A DNA stretch of 64,000 nt from Candidatus Roseilinea mizusawaensis (GTDB lineage Bacteria > Chloroflexota > Anaerolineae > J036 > Brachytrichaceae), in NCBI GenBank assembly GCA_016841965.1, contig JAEANN010000024.1:62001-126000 (forward strand). The letters are read 5' to 3'. How positions within the stretch are numbered: position 1 is the first letter of the stretch; each line of letters begins with the position of its first letter. Under the pieces are notes generated by a model. It made no database searches. It was not told the DNA's origin and saw only the letters and a list, made by a program, of their open reading frames with translations. A program made the position numbers and the translations under genes. Positions 8,687-15,723 of this stretch are shown piece after piece.

Positions 8687-9777
8687 ACATGACACGTGTC
8701 AAATCCGCGAATGGCCGGCTGTCTGCGCAACGCGGAACCTGGATCACGCTGGTTGTGGTTGGGGTAGGGTTGTTTGGCGCGTGGGTGCTGTTGAACGCAG
8801 TGATTGGTGGACGCTGCGACGCGAATTGTGTGGTCGGCTCGTTGGCGCAAGCGTTGCGCCTGGCGACGCCAATCGCATTTGCCGCGCTGTGTGGCGTCAT
8901 CTGCGAGCGGGCCGGCGTGGTGGATATCGGCATCGAGGGCAAAATGCTGATGTCGGCTATGACGTGCTACGCGATCAACCTGTTTGGGTTTCAGTTGCTA
9001 AAAGATTCAATGGGGGTAGAGGCAGCCGGCTCGTTCAGCCGCATTCTGGCAGTCGCGCTGGGCATGGTCTCTGCGCTGTTGCTGGCGGCGTTGCATGCGG
9101 TCGTGTCGATCCGTTTTAAGGTTGACCAGATCATCAGCGGCACGGTCATCAACATTCTCGCCATCGGCGTCACCGGCTTCATGTATCGCGCTTTTCTGGC
9201 CGAGAATCTGCCGGCCGGCCCCGGCACATTTCCCATCCTGAACATCCCGCTGCTGGCCGATATTCCGGTGCTTGGCCCGATTTTGTTCCGGCAAAAACCG
9301 CTCACCTATCTGATGCTGTTGCTGGCGCTGGCAGTCCAGTATGTGCTGTTCTTCACGCCGTGGGGCTTGCGCACGCGCGCCGTGGGCGAGCACCCGCGTG
9401 CCGCCGATACGCTGGGCATCAATGTGTTTCGCACGCGCTATGTCAACGTGCTGGCCGGCGGGCTGATTGCCGGCTTGGGCGGCGCATGGTTCACCCTTGA
9501 GGCTGTCGATGTGTTCAATCCGTTGATGACGAACGGCCTGGGCTTCATCGGCCTGGCGGCCATGATTTTCGGCAAGTGGACGCCCCTTGGCGCGCTGGCC
9601 GGCGCGCTGATCTTCGGCCTGGGCAACAGTGTCACCGCAACGGTGAGTATCTTCCGCCCCGACATTCCCTCGCAGATTCCGCAGATGCTGCCATACGTGT
9701 TAACCATCATTGTCCTCACCGGGGTGGTGGGACGGGCCATCCCTCCAGCAGCCGACGGCCAGCCATACGAAAAGTAG
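8683..9777 (+). CDS. ABC transporter permease, BMP/nucleoside type (subunit 2)
   Basis: 364 residues, paralogous in fold to the preceding permease: VVDIGIEGKMLMSAMTCYAI, FKVDQIISGTVINILAIGVT and TLGINVFRTRYVNVLAGGLI are the conserved family segments. It should form the heterodimeric membrane channel with subunit 1. The ATG at 8683 overlaps the previous stop (ATGA) and has GGGAGGTC 6 bases upstream. A GTG at 8668 is possible but lacks such a site. The stop codon is embedded in a REP-like hairpin motif. Confidence 0.92.
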   Translation: MNMTRVKSANGRLSAQRGTWITLVVVGVGLFGAWVLLNAVIGGRCDANCVVGSLAQALRLATPIAFAALCGVICERAGVVDIGIEGKMLMSAMTCYAINLFGFQLLKDSMGVEAAGSFSRILAVALGMVSALLLAALHAVVSIRFKVDQIISGTVINILAIGVTGFMYRAFLAENLPAGPGTFPILNIPLLADIPVLGPILFRQKPLTYLMLLLALAVQYVLFFTPWGLRTRAVGEHPRAADTLGINVFRTRYVNVLAGGLIAGLGGAWFTLEAVDVFNPLMTNGLGFIGLAAMIFGKWTPLGALAGALIFGLGNSVTATVSIFRPDIPSQIPQMLPYVLTIIVLTGVVGRAIPPAADGQPYEK

Positions 9778-9815
9778 GAGCGGGGCTTGTCCCCGCTCTA
9801 TGGCTTGTCCCCGCT
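9778..9815. repeat. REP-like hairpin and partial second copy, likely operon terminator
   Basis: GAGCGGGG (9778-9785), loop CTTGT, CCCCGCTC (9791-9798) forms an 8-bp stem immediately after the permease stop. The core GGCTTGTCCCCGCT (9784-9797) is repeated exactly at 9802-9815. The motif, including the preceding GTAG, resembles bacterial REP elements. No T-tract follows, so termination efficiency is uncertain. Confidence 0.6.
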
Positions 9816-9911
9816 GTGGATAAGATTCTCGTATGAAGCAACAAATTGCGTTCGGTAACAATTTCAGTGAGGCGACTCGACCCGTCGCCTGCGGTATCCG
9901 CCCGTTCGCGG

Positions 9912-9917
9912 TATAAT
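9912..9917 (+). promoter_or_regulatory. -10 element of the tRNA-Leu gene
   Basis: A perfect TATAAT lies 12 bases before the first base of the tRNA. The position expected for a -35 (about 9889) reads CTGCGG, which is poor. Confidence 0.5.
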
Positions 9918-9929
9918 CTGCTTTCGCAA

Positions 9930-10010
9930 GCCCCCGTGGCGGAATTGGCATACGCGGTAGGTTGAGGGCCTATGCCTTCGGGCGTGTGAGTTCAAATCTC
10001 ACCGGGGGCA
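9930..10010 (+). tRNA. tRNA-Leu(GAG)
   Basis: 81 bases folding as a class II tRNA: acceptor GCCCCCG (9930-9936) pairs with CGGGGGC (10003-10009), the D-arm is GCG/CGC, the anticodon stem GTAGG (9957-9961) pairs with CCTAT, and the loop TTGAGGG has anticodon GAG at 9964-9966. A long variable arm capped by TTCG and the T-arm GTGAG/CTCAC with TTCAAAT complete it. CCA is not encoded. It reads CUC and CUU leucine codons. Confidence 0.96.
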
Positions 10011-10024
10011 TGATTGACATGATG

Positions 10025-10056
10025 ACAGCGCGACCCATGTGGCCGCGCTGTTTTAT
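10025..10056 (+). terminator. Terminator after tRNA-Leu
   Basis: ACAGCGCG (10025-10032) pairs perfectly with CGCGCTGT (10044-10051) around an 11-base loop, followed by a T-rich TTTATT. Confidence 0.75.
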
Positions 10057-10087
10057 TGTCTTGCGCGGTGGCATGAATGCCATTGCC

Positions 10088-10093
10088 TATAAT
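10088..10093 (+). promoter_or_regulatory. -10 element upstream of the Crp/Fnr-family gene
   Basis: A perfect TATAAT, 34 bases before the chosen ATG at 10127. TTGCGC at 10061-10066 could be a -35 but the 21-base spacer is too long, which would fit a promoter that needs an activator. Confidence 0.4.
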
Positions 10094-10126
10094 CGATTGC
10101 GCTCGGCATGGCTGTGCACACAAGAC

Positions 10127-10855
10127 ATGACGCTCAACGCTTTGCGACACATACCGCTGCTCGCCGACGCGCCGGCCCATCTGCTGGATGAGCTTGCGCG
10201 CGAGAGCCGGCAACGTGTTCTATCACGCAACGAAATTCTGTTCGCGCAGGGCAGCCCGGCGCTTACCGCGTATTTCGTTTTGAGCGGGCGCGTGCGTCTG
10301 ATGCAACACACGACCGATGGTCAGGATGTGGCCATGGGCGTGTTTGTGCCCTACGAGCCGGTGGGCCTTCTGGTGGCGATTGTTGGCGCGCCGTACCCCG
10401 GCGCCTGTGAGGCGCTCGATCACACTACTGTGCTGGCGGTGTCGGCCGCGAGCATCGCCCGCGTGATGAGCCAGCATCCTCCGCTCATGCTCAAGGTGAT
10501 CAAGATGATGCATGCCCGGCTGACAGAGGCCAACGACCGTATCCGCGAACTGGCGGCAGAACGGGTCGAGCGGCGCCTGGCGCGGGTGGTGCTGCGTCTG
10601 GCGAACAAGGTGGGCGTGAAAGAAGAGGTGAACGGCGCGTCGCGCATTCGCATCGACATGCCGCTCTCCAGGCAGAATCTTGCGGAACTGGCCGGCACGA
10701 CGTTGCACACCGTCAGCCGAATCCTCAGCGATTGGCAACGGTCTGGTCTGGTTGATACTGGCCGCGAGCACCTGGTGATCTTGCGGGCGCACGATCTGGT
10801 GCTGGTTGCCGAGGACATCGCGCCGACAGAAGATGCCAGGTCGCGCAGTTCATAG
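10127..10855 (+). CDS. Crp/Fnr-family transcriptional regulator
   Basis: 242 residues. The N-terminal cyclic-nucleotide-binding-type beta barrel (about 10-130) contains VLSRNEILFAQGSPALTAYF and RVRLMQHTTDGQDVAMG. The C-terminal winged helix (about 165-235) has LSRQNLAELAGTTLHTVSRI, an Fnr-like recognition helix with H-x-x-S-R in place of Fnr's E-x-x-S-R. The N-terminal cysteine cluster of oxygen-sensing Fnr is absent, so it is not a classic Fe-S Fnr; a haem- or ligand-binding Dnr/NnrR-like sensor is possible. It converges on the DUF1858-nrf operon, which makes nitrite-ammonification control plausible. The ATG chosen begins MTLNALRHIPLLADAP; upstream codons in the frame run back into the tRNA. 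Confidence 0.87.
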   Translation: MTLNALRHIPLLADAPAHLLDELARESRQRVLSRNEILFAQGSPALTAYFVLSGRVRLMQHTTDGQDVAMGVFVPYEPVGLLVAIVGAPYPGACEALDHTTVLAVSAASIARVMSQHPPLMLKVIKMMHARLTEANDRIRELAAERVERRLARVVLRLANKVGVKEEVNGASRIRIDMPLSRQNLAELAGTTLHTVSRILSDWQRSGLVDTGREHLVILRAHDLVLVAEDIAPTEDARSRSS

Positions 10856-10879
10856 CGCGGGCGAGCGGCGCGCCTGCGG

Positions 10880-11119
10880 TCACTCTGCCGGCAGGGGCGC
10901 GTTCATCTGAGAGGGGGCTGATCGGCAAGTCGCTTCGCGCAGTTCGTCCAGCAGTTGCGCTGCGTCGATGCCGTAGATGGCGGCCGCCTCGCGGATGGTG
11001 TGGAACCGGCTGATATCGCAGCCCACGCACAACATGCCGCGCCGCACGAACACCTCGGCCACGCCGGGAGTCTGGGCCAACAGGTCGTCGATGGCCAAGT
11101 CGAGCGTTAGCGTCGCCAT
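10880..11119 (-). CDS. DUF1858 / redox-disulfide domain protein
   Basis: 79 residues. The first 60 match the DUF1858 fold: LAIDDLLAQTPGVAEVFVRR, then GMLCVGCD with a CXXC pair at Cys31 and Cys34, then REAAAIYGID. Such small proteins often lie beside anaerobic nitrogen-oxide or hybrid-cluster genes and are thought to be redox-active or metal-binding; no reaction is established. It is the last gene of the nrfH-nrfA operon, 75 bases after nrfA, and ends 24 bases from the convergent Crp/Fnr gene. The tail after residue 65 is unconserved. Confidence 0.85.
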   Translation of the reverse strand: MATLTLDLAIDDLLAQTPGVAEVFVRRGMLCVGCDISRFHTIREAAAIYGIDAAQLLDELREATCRSAPSQMNAPLPAE

Positions 11120-11194
11120 CTGAAAGCTAATCTATGGGCCGGGGCCGGCTTGCCGAAGCCTGACCCCGGCTCAGCCAGTCAGTCAGCGCGCCCA

Positions 11195-12544
11195 CTACCG
11201 ATTCGCCCCGGCCGGCGCATTGCCCGTTTTCACCTGGTGTGTGGCGCGCTCTGCTTCGATTTGCGCCTGCCGCGCATAGTTGATTGCGTCAGCCAGGATG
11301 CGCGCCGACTCCTGCGGGCTGTGGAAGCCGGTGCTATTCTCGGACGCGACGAAGTCCCAGCGCAGCGAGGCTTTGCGGTGCAACTGGCGCGCCGGCTCCA
11401 ACGCGGCGTCGTTTGCGCCGGCTTCTTGCGCGGCCTTGATCGCGTCGATCGCGTCGATCAGAGCCGCCTCGGCGGTTTTGAGCAGGCCGGCGGTGCGATT
11501 CTGGATCGTGAGCACGCGCTCGCGCAGATGCTCCTCGCTTTGCTTGTGACAGGTCTGGCAGGCATTGTTGAGATTGGTGAGCGGGCTGCGCAGCCAGTGA
11601 TCTGACACCTTGACCGACCCCTCGCGCACGTAGGGCATGTGGCAATCGGCGCAGGCCACGCCTGACGCGGCGTGCAGGCCGGTGCTGTACATCTCGAACT
11701 CCGGATGCTGAATCTTGATCATTGGCGCGCCGGTTTCAGCATGCACCCAATCGCGGAAGCCGTATTCGTCGTAGTAAGCGTTGATGTTATCGACGTTTAG
11801 GCCCTTCTCCCAGGGGAAGGTGAGAAGTTTGTTGTCGCCAAGAAAGTAGTACTCCACGTGGCACTGGGCGCACACGTAGGAGCGCATCTCCTGACGGGTA
11901 GCTTGCGACACGTCGATGCCGCGCGCCTCCATTGCGTTGAGGAAGGCCGGCCGGCTGATGCGCAGTTCCATCGTCTGCGGGTCGTGGCAGTCGTTGCACG
12001 ATGTACCCAGGTGCAGCGAATCTGAGATGACGTAGTAGGGGCCTTTGTTGAACGCCTCCCATCCCATTTGTTTGATAAGCACCGGTGTCTCAGCGGCGTG
12101 GCAATTGGCGCAGGCCCCGGGCTGTTTGTCGTTCATGCGTTTGGTTCGCTTCTGGTCGATCAGGCCGTAGTAGTGGCCGCGCTCCTCGTTGTAATCCTTG
12201 CTGAAGCCATATCCTGCCCAGATGCGAACTTTCTCTGGATGTCGCTCTAGCTTGCTGTAAGGCACAGACCCACCGTAGGGCGTGCTGATGGTGTCGTCTT
12301 TGGTCTTCATGAACGCGTCGTACTGGCGCGGGAAGTTGCGCCCCCACACGGCCGGGTCGATGGTGTCTTCGGGGATGGGGGCGATTTGGGCTGGCGAAAG
12401 TGCTGCTTCCATCTTGCGGCCCTCGATGTTTACCAGCAGGGCGGCGATGCCGGCCATGATGACGGCCCCCAGAATAAACGCCGCCCCGAGGAGGACGTAG
12501 GGGCGAATAGAGCGTTGCGGGGATTGGGGTTGTATGGATGCCAT
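11195..12544 (-). CDS. nrfA: Cytochrome c nitrite reductase, catalytic subunit (all-CXXCH type)
   Basis: 449 residues. NrfA reduces nitrite to ammonium with six electrons outside the cytoplasmic membrane. An uncleaved-looking helix (about 15-38) anchors it. Five haem motifs are visible: CANCH 145-149, CNDCH 183-187, CAQCH 225-229, CADCH 298-302, CQTCH 329-333. The first is the active-site haem, which in E. coli NrfA is CXXCK with a lysine ligand; here it is CXXCH, as in Campylobacter jejuni and other members of that clade. The other catalytic residues align: Arg122 in ERGHYYG, Tyr in CHVEYYF, His280 in IQHPEFE. It follows nrfH by 44 bases. Confidence 0.96.
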   Translation of the reverse strand: MASIQPQSPQRSIRPYVLLGAAFILGAVIMAGIAALLVNIEGRKMEAALSPAQIAPIPEDTIDPAVWGRNFPRQYDAFMKTKDDTISTPYGGSVPYSKLERHPEKVRIWAGYGFSKDYNEERGHYYGLIDQKRTKRMNDKQPGACANCHAAETPVLIKQMGWEAFNKGPYYVISDSLHLGTSCNDCHDPQTMELRISRPAFLNAMEARGIDVSQATRQEMRSYVCAQCHVEYYFLGDNKLLTFPWEKGLNVDNINAYYDEYGFRDWVHAETGAPMIKIQHPEFEMYSTGLHAASGVACADCHMPYVREGSVKVSDHWLRSPLTNLNNACQTCHKQSEEHLRERVLTIQNRTAGLLKTAEAALIDAIDAIKAAQEAGANDAALEPARQLHRKASLRWDFVASENSTGFHSPQESARILADAINYARQAQIEAERATHQVKTGNAPAGANR

Positions 12545-12588
12545 AAGTCTCCTGTGCTTGACATGTTGGCTTGCGCCGGCGTGACACG

Positions 12589-13098
12589 CTAGTAGTCATG
12601 CCCCACGCGGCTATGACAACGCAGGCAGTCGGTCGGATCGGCGGATTGTACGTGACTGATCTGCGCTACCAGATCGGCATGGCAATACAGGCAGTTGTGC
12701 TGGGCCACGTCGCGGTTCATGCCGGTGATGCGGATCGGGCGCGGGTAATTGTCTGTGGTGAACGCGATGCTGTGGTTGAGGCCGTTGATGGCTTTCACCG
12801 CGTACTTTGAGACAATCGAGTCGTGCGGGGTGTGGCAGTCGTTGCAAGCGGCCACGGCCTTGTGGCTGGATTTGCCCCAGCCGGCGTACACATCGCGCAT
12901 AACGTGGCAGTTGACACACGCGCGGGGGTCATCTGAAAAGTAAGAGATGCCCTGTGCGTATAGAAATGTGTAGCCGCCGATGCCAGCAATGCCTCCCACA
13001 AGGGCCACTACGATCATCCAGCCCCAGAATGGCAGCATGTGGGTGTGGGACAGCCTTCTGGTAGAGTGTGGTTTGAGTGACATTGCCTGGTCGGCCAT
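12589..13098 (-). CDS. nrfH: Cytochrome c nitrite reductase, membrane quinol-oxidising subunit
   Basis: 169 residues of the NapC/NirT family. One membrane helix (about 24-47) is followed by four haem motifs: CVNCH 61-65, CNDCH 85-89, CLYCH 136-140, CLRCH 158-162. The first is CVNCHVM, with the Met that serves as a ligand of haem 1 in NrfH. It takes electrons from the quinol pool and passes them to NrfA, encoded just downstream. A strong ribosome binding site (GAGGAGGGTG) precedes the ATG. The order nrfH-nrfA-DUF1858 indicates one operon. Confidence 0.96.
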   Translation of the reverse strand: MADQAMSLKPHSTRRLSHTHMLPFWGWMIVVALVGGIAGIGGYTFLYAQGISYFSDDPRACVNCHVMRDVYAGWGKSSHKAVAACNDCHTPHDSIVSKYAVKAINGLNHSIAFTTDNYPRPIRITGMNRDVAQHNCLYCHADLVAQISHVQSADPTDCLRCHSRVGHDY

Positions 13099-13161
13099 TG
13101 TGCTTATACACCCTCCTCTAACTCGTTTTCTTTAAGCTAGCACTGATCTTGTCGCTTGTCT

Positions 13162-13175
13162 TTGCGATGTATCAA
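13162..13175 (-). promoter_or_regulatory. Candidate Crp/Fnr-type operator upstream of nrfH
   Basis: The 14-mer TTGCGATGTATCAA (plus strand) matches 8 of the 10 fixed bases of the Fnr consensus TTGATNNNNATCAA. It lies 64-77 bases upstream of the nrfH start. A Crp/Fnr-family gene sits 3 kb away at the other end of the operon. No good -10 hexamer is visible between the site and the gene. Confidence 0.35.
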
Positions 13176-13417
13176 ATGGCTGCCAGGTGCAAGACTCACC
13201 GGGCTGAGTTGCTCGAAAATGTGGCGATTTATGAAGCCGTTTACGGCGCGACTTGAAGCGCAGTGGACAGGCGCACACTTTGCAGAAAGGGATGGCGGTG
13301 CAATTCATCGTTGAGCCACACCCACCGTTTGTGGGGCGCGAAATACACCCGCTTGGGTTTCCGGCAGGGATGTCAGGCGCAAATTTACTTCGGGACACAA
13401 ACGCGCGGGCACTTGAT
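13176..13417. other. Intergenic stretch with no recognisable gene
   Basis: Between the nrf upstream site and the stop of the lipoprotein gene. Short open frames exist on both strands, some cysteine-rich by chance, but none has a ribosome binding site or a family resemblance I can defend. It may hold a decayed gene. Confidence 0.5.
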
Positions 13418-14401
13418 CTACTCGCTCAGCCAGCACGCAGCAAATGGAAATGCTTGTTCAAGCGCGTTGTGCATGGTTGCGTAGTCGGCGCGCAACCACG
13501 CGATGCGCTCTGAAACAAAAGCTTGCAGCCGTTCTTGTTCGGCGCGACGCTCGTCTGCGCTGAGCGGGCGTGGGGTGCAGGGTAGGGCGGTGGGCACAGG
13601 AACCACGCGCTGATCTGACATGCCGGCCTGTGGGGTGGCCGGCATCTCCTCGCACCGCATCACAGCGCCGCTGTTGAGCATGTCCTGGGCTTGTGTCAGC
13701 AGCGCGTCATACTGCCGAATGCCCAGGTCGCGCAGCGATTGCGGCGATTCGAGCAAGCGCGCCAGGCGATGCCCGGCGTTCAAGCCGGCCAGCTCTGGCA
13801 GATCGCCATGCGCTATCAGGCCGCCGCGCCGATCGGCAACCGTGTAGGTGGTATGGCACAGCAACCCGAGCTGGCGAGATGGCGCGCCCGCGCCGGCCTC
13901 GAAATAGCTCAAGCGCACACAGGCATCGCCGGGTGTCTCGCCGATCGCCATATCCATTTCGGCCACCCAGCCCTCCCTGGCCGGCGCGTACACCGCCTTG
14001 AACGCAATGCTGAAGATGTCGTCGAAGCGGCGCGTGGGGTAGAGCGCCGACAGATCGGCCCGGCGATATTCCTGTGCGCCGGGCGCGCCGGCATAGGTCT
14101 GGCACCAGCCACTCTCAGCTTTATGGCACCACGAACCCACCAGCGATGAATACGGCACGCCTTCGCCGGCGCGGTAGTAGGGCAGATGGCCCAGCCCTTT
14201 CTCGCCGGCAAATTGGCGGGCGCATGCGTCCAGATGCCTGAAGCGGAAGCCGAGAGCCGGATTGCGGAAGGTCAACTGTTCGACGGTGTAGGTATCAGAC
14301 GGGGGTGGCGGTGTGGGTTCGGGGGTGGCCAGGCGGCACGCGCCCAGCATCAACCCCGCAACCCCTGCTGCCAGGACAAGCGAAGCAGATCGAATCCACA
14401 T
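13418..14401 (-). CDS. Uncharacterised lipoprotein
   Basis: 327 residues. The N-terminus (MWIRSASLVLAAGVAGLMLG) leads to a lipobox Cys22, followed by a Thr/Pro linker (EPTPPPPSDT), so the protein is probably anchored on the outer face of the membrane. The body has paired cysteines (GSWCHKAESGWCQT) and no family I recognise. Near the end a run of charged helix (ADERRAEQERLQAFVSERIA) could be a coiled coil. The ATG at 14401 is preceded by GGAGGAGA; the 23 additional codons upstream lack such a site. It may be co-transcribed with the LOG-family gene 65 bases upstream. Confidence 0.7.
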   Translation of the reverse strand: MWIRSASLVLAAGVAGLMLGACRLATPEPTPPPPSDTYTVEQLTFRNPALGFRFRHLDACARQFAGEKGLGHLPYYRAGEGVPYSSLVGSWCHKAESGWCQTYAGAPGAQEYRRADLSALYPTRRFDDIFSIAFKAVYAPAREGWVAEMDMAIGETPGDACVRLSYFEAGAGAPSRQLGLLCHTTYTVADRRGGLIAHGDLPELAGLNAGHRLARLLESPQSLRDLGIRQYDALLTQAQDMLNSGAVMRCEEMPATPQAGMSDQRVVPVPTALPCTPRPLSADERRAEQERLQAFVSERIAWLRADYATMHNALEQAFPFAACWLSE

Positions 14402-14466
14402 GTTTGTGTCTCCTCCTCTCCGTTTGAGATGGCGCCCTTGCGGGGCGAACCAAAACCGTCTCGCGA

Positions 14467-15051
14467 TCAATCAATCCATTTGCGAACCTGGGTGGGGGTG
14501 TGCGCGGCGAAGCGATCGAGCAGCGCCGGCGCGTCGTGTTCGACCAGCACCTGCGCCCGATGCTCTGCCTTCAGGAAACGTTGCGCCACCATGTGGTCGA
14601 GGTAGTGGATGAGCGGATCGAAATAGCCGGCCACGTTCAGCAAACCGAACGGCTTGACATGCAGGCCCAGTTGTCCCCATGTCCAGAGTTCAAAGAACTC
14701 GTCCATGGTGCCGGCGCCCCCCGGCAACACGATGAAGCCGTCGGCCAGGTCGACCATCAACGCTTTGCGCGTGTGCATCGACTCAACCACGCGCAGCTCG
14801 GTCAGGCCGGCGTGGGCCACCTCGCGCGCGGCCAGGCCGCGTGGGATAACGCCGATCACCTGACCACCAGCGCGCAGCGCCGCATCGGCCAATGTGCCCA
14901 TCAGACCGACTTTGCCGCCGCCATACACCAGCGCGATGCCGCGCCGGGCGAGGGTCTGTCCCAGGCGCGCCGCAGCGTCTGTATATGCGGGCAACGCGCC
15001 AGAGTTGGAGCCGCAATACACACAAATGGCAGATAGAGTCATGTTGTTCAA
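14467..15051 (-). CDS. LOG-family Rossmann-fold protein (nucleotide 5'-monophosphate phosphoribohydrolase type)
   Basis: 194 residues of the TIGR00730 family. The signature motifs are present: ICVYCGSNSG at the N-terminus, VYGGGKVGLMG (about 40-50) and PGGAGTMDEFFE (about 110-121), which form the substrate phosphate site and hold the catalytic Glu. Plant and bacterial relatives split the N-glycosidic bond of AMP-type nucleotides, giving ribose 5-phosphate and free base (or cytokinin). It is the second gene of a short same-strand set, 3 bases after the YhhN gene. Confidence 0.9.
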   Translation of the reverse strand: MNNMTLSAICVYCGSNSGALPAYTDAAARLGQTLARRGIALVYGGGKVGLMGTLADAALRAGGQVIGVIPRGLAAREVAHAGLTELRVVESMHTRKALMVDLADGFIVLPGGAGTMDEFFELWTWGQLGLHVKPFGLLNVAGYFDPLIHYLDHMVAQRFLKAEHRAQVLVEHDAPALLDRFAAHTPTQVRKWID

Positions 15052-15054
15052 TCG

Positions 15055-15705
15055 TCACACAGAGACGGACAGTGCGATCAGCAGTTGGCCGGCCCAGTAC
15101 GTACCCAGCACCAGCGCCTGCGCTGCACGGAGAGGTTTGACAAAGCGATTCCAGGCCAGCGCCGAGTCGGACAAAACGAACAACACAGCCCCGACTGCGG
15201 CCCCGACTGCGGCCCCGGCTACGGCCCCGACTGCGGCCCCGACTGCGGCGCGTTCGACCGCCTGCCACATCATGACGCTAATGACTGTCCCATATGCCAC
15301 GACAGGAACGCGCAGCGCGCCGGTGTGCGGCCACAGCAACCGCATGAAGATGACGAAGAAAGCGGCGCACGGCACCAACCAGAGCGTAACGCGCAGGCCG
15401 GCCCCGCTGACGAATGCGCCGATGTAGCACAGGTGCGCCACCAAAAAGCTGAGCAGGCCCGGCACGAACGTGTTCCCAGGCAGCATCAGGAATACGTCGC
15501 CGGCGAGCGAAAAGATCAGGCCGGCCACGATCAGCCCCTGATACAACGGGTCGATCGGGGCCGGGGCCAACAGAGCGAGCAGCAGAATGAGCAGCGTGGT
15601 GAGCGGTTTGAAAACGTAGACGACGCGCCGGCTGTTCTGATAGTCCGCCCTGATCGTCACGGCGGCCGATATCGCAATCGGGATCGTGAGTATGATGGGT
15701 TGCAT
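15055..15705 (-). CDS. YhhN/TMEM86-family membrane protein (lysoplasmalogenase-like)
   Basis: 216 residues, nearly all hydrophobic helices. VFKPLTTLLILLLAL, FSLAGDVFLMLPGNTFVPGL and HLCYIGAF are the conserved YhhN segments, with the Asp of GDVFLM in the family's polar site. Characterised relatives hydrolyse the vinyl-ether bond of lysoplasmalogen; the bacterial role is uncertain. One helix carries an unusual AAVGAAVGAVAGAAVGAAVG stretch made by a 12-bp DNA repeat (15191-15250), which lengthens this region compared with relatives. Its start is 18 bases from the divergent dehydratase start. Confidence 0.8.
   Translation of the reverse strand: MQPIILTIPIAISAAVTIRADYQNSRRVVYVFKPLTTLLILLLALLAPAPIDPLYQGLIVAGLIFSLAGDVFLMLPGNTFVPGLLSFLVAHLCYIGAFVSGAGLRVTLWLVPCAAFFVIFMRLLWPHTGALRVPVVAYGTVISVMMWQAVERAAVGAAVGAVAGAAVGAAVGAVLFVLSDSALAWNRFVKPLRAAQALVLGTYWAGQLLIALSVSV
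15191..15250. repeat. 12-bp in-frame tandem repeat inside the YhhN gene
   Basis: Five consecutive copies of CCGACTGCGGCC; the third has two changes (CCGGCTACGGCC) and the fifth ends in G. Each unit adds four residues (G-A-A-V or G-A-V-A type) on the minus strand, so copy-number change keeps the frame. Confidence 0.9.
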
Positions 15706-15723
15706 CAGGAGGCATTATCCCCG

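Noticed and set aside
9930-10010. tRNA-Leu as an integration site
   Set aside because: No integrase, no repeat of the tRNA 3' end and ordinary genes on both sides.
13253-13513. Possible zinc-ribbon or transposase remnant upstream of nrfH
   Set aside because: Cysteine patterns appear in more than one frame and none gives a continuous match to a known family; no inverted repeats were seen.
15191-15250. CRISPR-like array
   Set aside because: Units are 12 bp, contiguous, in frame and without spacers; it is a coding tandem repeat.
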